In this document: one piece after another, positions 22,005-23,528 of the stretch
Layout: the number at the start of each line of letters is the position of its first letter
Numbering within the stretch: position 1 is the first letter of the stretch
Source: a virus
Length of the DNA: 23,528 nt
IMG/VR virus record: IMGVR_UViG_3300047649_000003
Location: 1-23,528 of that record
Reading direction: 5' to 3' (one strand)
The notes under the pieces: model-generated
The model's input: only the letters and a program-made list of their open reading frames with translations
What the model was told of the DNA's origin: nothing
Database searches by the model: none
Program-made: the position numbers and the translations under genes

Positions 22005-22466
22005 ATGGTAGCTGAACATATTGAAAAACATTCTTTACACGAAGTTGATGTTAGGCCGGATCACGGCAAACGCGACACACCAAAATTTCACAAGTCCAAG
22101 AAACGGCTTGAAGAAGATGGGCACCAACAGTGTTACGTGTTTGGCTGTAAAAATACTAATATTCAGACTCATCATAGGTATGAATTTTCATTCGAGAATA
22201 TCTGTGATTATGACAAATTGAAGGCTTATTTACTTGGTCATGATACTTACGGCTATTCCAAGCTAATGGAAAATTTGCCTATCGAATCAGTTGACGATGT
22301 AAGAAACCTAGTCAACTATTGCCAAGAACATCATACAGGAATTGACCACGAAGATGGCGGGTCCGGCATCGGCATACACGAAGTAACCGAGCCGGTGCCG
22401 CAAAATGGTGAGACAATTGAACAAGTTATGCAAAGAGTTAAAGAACACGAAAGGAAGGCGGTATAA
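22005..22466 (+). CDS. HNH-like zinc-binding protein
   Basis: A 153-residue protein. The ATG at 22005 lies six bases after GGAGG (21994-21998); the in-frame TTG at 21999 directly abuts that ribosome site and is unlikely. A possible zinc site is made of Cys43-x4-Cys48 and Cys106-x2-His109, with THH (56-57), and NLVNYCQEHH-GIDH in the position that HNH proteins have for NL..LC..CH...H. The C-terminal 40 residues are acidic and helical (IEQVMQRVKEHER). It thus looks like an HNH-fold nuclease or a non-catalytic relative. It lies between the VIT-like gene and the amidase, an unusual location, since phage HNH genes more often adjoin the terminase. The start overlaps nothing but is only 2 bases from the preceding stop. 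Confidence 0.6.
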   Translation: MVAEHIEKHSLHEVDVRPDHGKRDTPKFHKSKKRLEEDGHQQCYVFGCKNTNIQTHHRYEFSFENICDYDKLKAYLLGHDTYGYSKLMENLPIESVDDVRNLVNYCQEHHTGIDHEDGGSGIGIHEVTEPVPQNGETIEQVMQRVKEHERKAV

Positions 22467-22952
22467 ATGGATATAGTCGAAAAGAACTGGCCTTGGCCCC
22501 ACGCACTTGAGCAGCGAAGCGAAACGGACTATCTAGTCGTTCACCACACGGCTGGCCCGCAGATGCAAGATACACAGGAAATTTGGGATGAACATATTGC
22601 TATAGGCGACAACGGAATTGCTTACCACTACATTATCAAAGGCGATGGTACTGTTGTAAGAGGCAGGCCGAGCGATACAGTTGGCGCCCATGCTCTAGGG
22701 GTTAACGAAATATCTATTGGCATTGTGCTGGAAGGTAACTTTCAGACCGGACAAGACAACTATGTTACGCCGACTGATGCTCAGATCGCTTCAGTAAAGG
22801 AGCTTCTCGCGGAGTTGCTTAGCATTTATCCTGGTGTACAAATAATTGGGCATAGAGATGTTGCGGGGATTGTAAATGATTCGAGTGATGCAACTGCGTG
22901 TCCAGGCGATACGCTATATGCCATGCTACCAGATATTATAAAGGGGCTGTGA
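22467..22952 (+). CDS. N-acetylmuramoyl-L-alanine amidase endolysin (amidase_2/PGRP fold)
   Basis: A 161-residue enzyme that should cut the amide bond between N-acetylmuramic acid and L-alanine in peptidoglycan at the end of infection. The zinc ligands can be placed by analogy with T7 lysozyme: His26 in VVHHTAG, His129 in IIGHRDV and Cys145 in ATACPGD; Tyr53 in AYHYII is the conserved catalytic-site Tyr. At the position of T7 Lys128 there is Thr143, a change seen in many peptidoglycan-recognition proteins. The body of the domain (GDGTVVRGRPSDTVGAHA, SIGIVLEGNF) is complete. There is no separate cell-wall-binding domain and no signal peptide, so release needs a membrane pore. The ATG directly follows the HNH-like stop, with AAGGAAGG upstream. 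Confidence 0.88.
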   Translation: MDIVEKNWPWPHALEQRSETDYLVVHHTAGPQMQDTQEIWDEHIAIGDNGIAYHYIIKGDGTVVRGRPSDTVGAHALGVNEISIGIVLEGNFQTGQDNYVTPTDAQIASVKELLAELLSIYPGVQIIGHRDVAGIVNDSSDATACPGDTLYAMLPDIIKGL

Positions 22953-22955
22953 TTA

Positions 22956-23162
22956 ATGAAAACAGTAAACCTAACTCGCATTGGCGACTCCGGCATTTAC
23001 ACATTACCGGCAGGCGTGACAATCAGAGACGTGCTTAATATTTCGCTGGACGATAAGCCGATTGGATTCAATCGTTATAAAGTCTTGGCGCCTGACCAGA
23101 TCGACATCTATGATTCCAACTTGTCCAACTCTGCCGAGACTGTGACTGCCGAGGTAGAGTAA
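22956..23162 (+). CDS. Small hypothetical protein
   Basis: A 68-residue protein with AAGGGG about ten bases before its ATG, three bases after the amidase stop. It reads as a beta-rich domain with TRIGDSGIYTLPAGVTIRDVLNISLDD and NRYKVLAPDQIDIYD, then a polar C-terminus (LSNSAETVTAEVE). No signal peptide or membrane segment. I do not recognise a family. Its stop overlaps the next ATG by one base, so the pair is probably co-translated. A small structural part or inhibitor is possible, but nothing in the sequence decides. Confidence 0.6.
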   Translation: MKTVNLTRIGDSGIYTLPAGVTIRDVLNISLDDKPIGFNRYKVLAPDQIDIYDSNLSNSAETVTAEVE

Positions 23163-23311
23163 TGGCTGATACGACAGTCGGCATTTCGGTTGATCCAAAA
23201 ACCGACTCATCCAAAATTGTATTAGATTATCATATCGACGCTGACACAGATATTGCGGTGTCGGACGATACCGAAGGCAACAAAACTATTACCTTCACTA
23301 AAAAATTCTAA
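23162..23311 (+). CDS. Very small hypothetical protein (49 residues)
   Basis: ATG 23162 overlaps the previous stop by one base (GAGTAATGG) and has GAGGTAGA just before it, so translation is well supported despite the short length. The protein starts MADTTVGISVDPKTDSSKIV, contains DYHIDADTDIAVSDD and ends NKTITFTKKF. It is acidic in the middle, with no membrane segment and no recognisable family. The strong ribosome site, tight coupling and absence of rare stops argue for a real gene. Confidence 0.55.
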   Translation: MADTTVGISVDPKTDSSKIVLDYHIDADTDIAVSDDTEGNKTITFTKKF

Positions 23312-23319
23312 GCTTATTA

Positions 23320-23334
23320 ACCGCAAATGGCGGT
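23320..23334. other. Weak hairpin between small genes
   Basis: ACCGC (23320-23324) can pair with GCGGT (23330-23334) around AAATG. The sequence recalls the stem at 20795 but has no T-run in either orientation; after it comes AATAAAATAAAAAAA on the + strand. Not a convincing terminator, perhaps a decayed one or a leader structure of the next gene. Confidence 0.3.
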
Positions 23335-23364
23335 AATAAAATAAAAAAATGGAGAGTGTTAATT

Positions 23365-23528
23365 ATGACATTTGTACAAGCATTAGAAGCAAGTTTGGAA
23401 AGCGGAGCAATGGCAGCACTGGAAGCTTATTTATCAGGTGGCAACAAAGATGCAATTGAGACTGCAGGCAGATCCGCCGTTATCCAAAACGTAGTTACCA
23501 CAATTGTTAGTTCCTTGCCGGCTACTAC
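23365..23528 (+). CDS. Unknown protein, N-terminal part (3' end outside window)
   Basis: ATG 23365 with GGAGAG (23351-23356) 8 bases upstream opens a frame that runs to the window edge: 54 complete codons. The visible part starts MTFVQALEASLESGAMAALE, contains YLSGGNKDAIETAGRSAVIQ and continues hydrophobic/Ser/Thr (VVTTIVSSLPATT). It is helix-rich and Ala-rich. I do not recognise it. It follows a 53-base gap, so it may begin a new small unit after the lysis genes. The other frames are closed. Confidence 0.5.
   Translation, partial: MTFVQALEASLESGAMAALEAYLSGGNKDAIETAGRSAVIQNVVTTIVSSLPAT

Noticed and set aside
23320-23334. Terminator between the last small genes
   Set aside because: Short stem and no T-run in either direction; listed only as a weak hairpin.
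1-23528. CRISPR arrays, tRNA genes, insertion sequences, attachment sites
   Set aside because: I saw no regularly spaced repeats, cloverleaf-like segments, transposase motifs or terminal inverted repeats while reading the window.

Overview
The window reads as part of the late region of a contractile-tailed (myovirus-type) bacteriophage or prophage. It runs from the end of the head-maturation gene through capsid, neck, tail, baseplate, fibre and lysis genes. All genes but one lie on the + strand, packed head to tail with 0-40 base gaps or short overlaps. No terminase, portal, integrase, repressor or replication gene is visible, so the window alone does not show whether the phage is temperate. 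One reverse-strand cargo gene hints that it is.

Host inference: the DNA is AT-rich, ribosome-binding sites are strong AGGAGG/GAGGTG types, and nine genes start with TTG. Together these suggest a low-GC Bacillota host. The membrane-puncturing spike would fit a diderm Bacillota (such as Negativicutes), but it also occurs in phages of other hosts, so this is only a guess.

Head and neck (1-5037): C-terminal part of a DUF2213 protein, a probable capsid cement protein, a DUF2184-type major capsid protein, a small hypothetical protein, a DUF4054 head-tail connector carrying an inserted beta-domain, two probable neck/completion proteins and a neck terminator.

Tail and baseplate (5057-15725): a DUF3383-type sheath with a large nested insertion, two tandem DUF3277-type tail-tube paralogues, a tail-assembly chaperone with a convincing -1 programmed frameshift (a slippery T TTT TTC followed by a foldable stem), and a tape measure with a C-terminal glucosaminidase-like domain. 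These are followed by a Dit-like protein, a Pam3_gp18-like baseplate plug, a hub, a Gp138-type spike, a gp25-like wedge, baseplate J and a DUF2612 protein. A secreted-protein gene with its own candidate promoter (13004-13508, - strand) sits between spike and wedge.

Fibres (15737-20793): two fibre proteins share a paralogous N-terminal anchor. One ends in a tail-collar domain and the other in a gp53-like C-terminus. A large third fibre has an SGNH/GDSL-hydrolase-like domain and is bracketed by two terminator-like hairpins.

Lysis region (20845-22952): a two-membrane-segment protein, an XhlA-like protein, a compact VIT1/CCC1-like membrane protein lacking the usual cytoplasmic domain, an HNH-like zinc-binding protein and an amidase endolysin. 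No textbook holin is evident, so the membrane proteins here are the holin candidates. Three unidentified small genes follow, the last cut by the window edge.

Most interesting items: the frameshift cassette, the reverse-strand cargo gene, the VIT-like protein in the lysis cassette, and the duplicated tube genes. Family names come from recognising sequence patterns, not from database searches.
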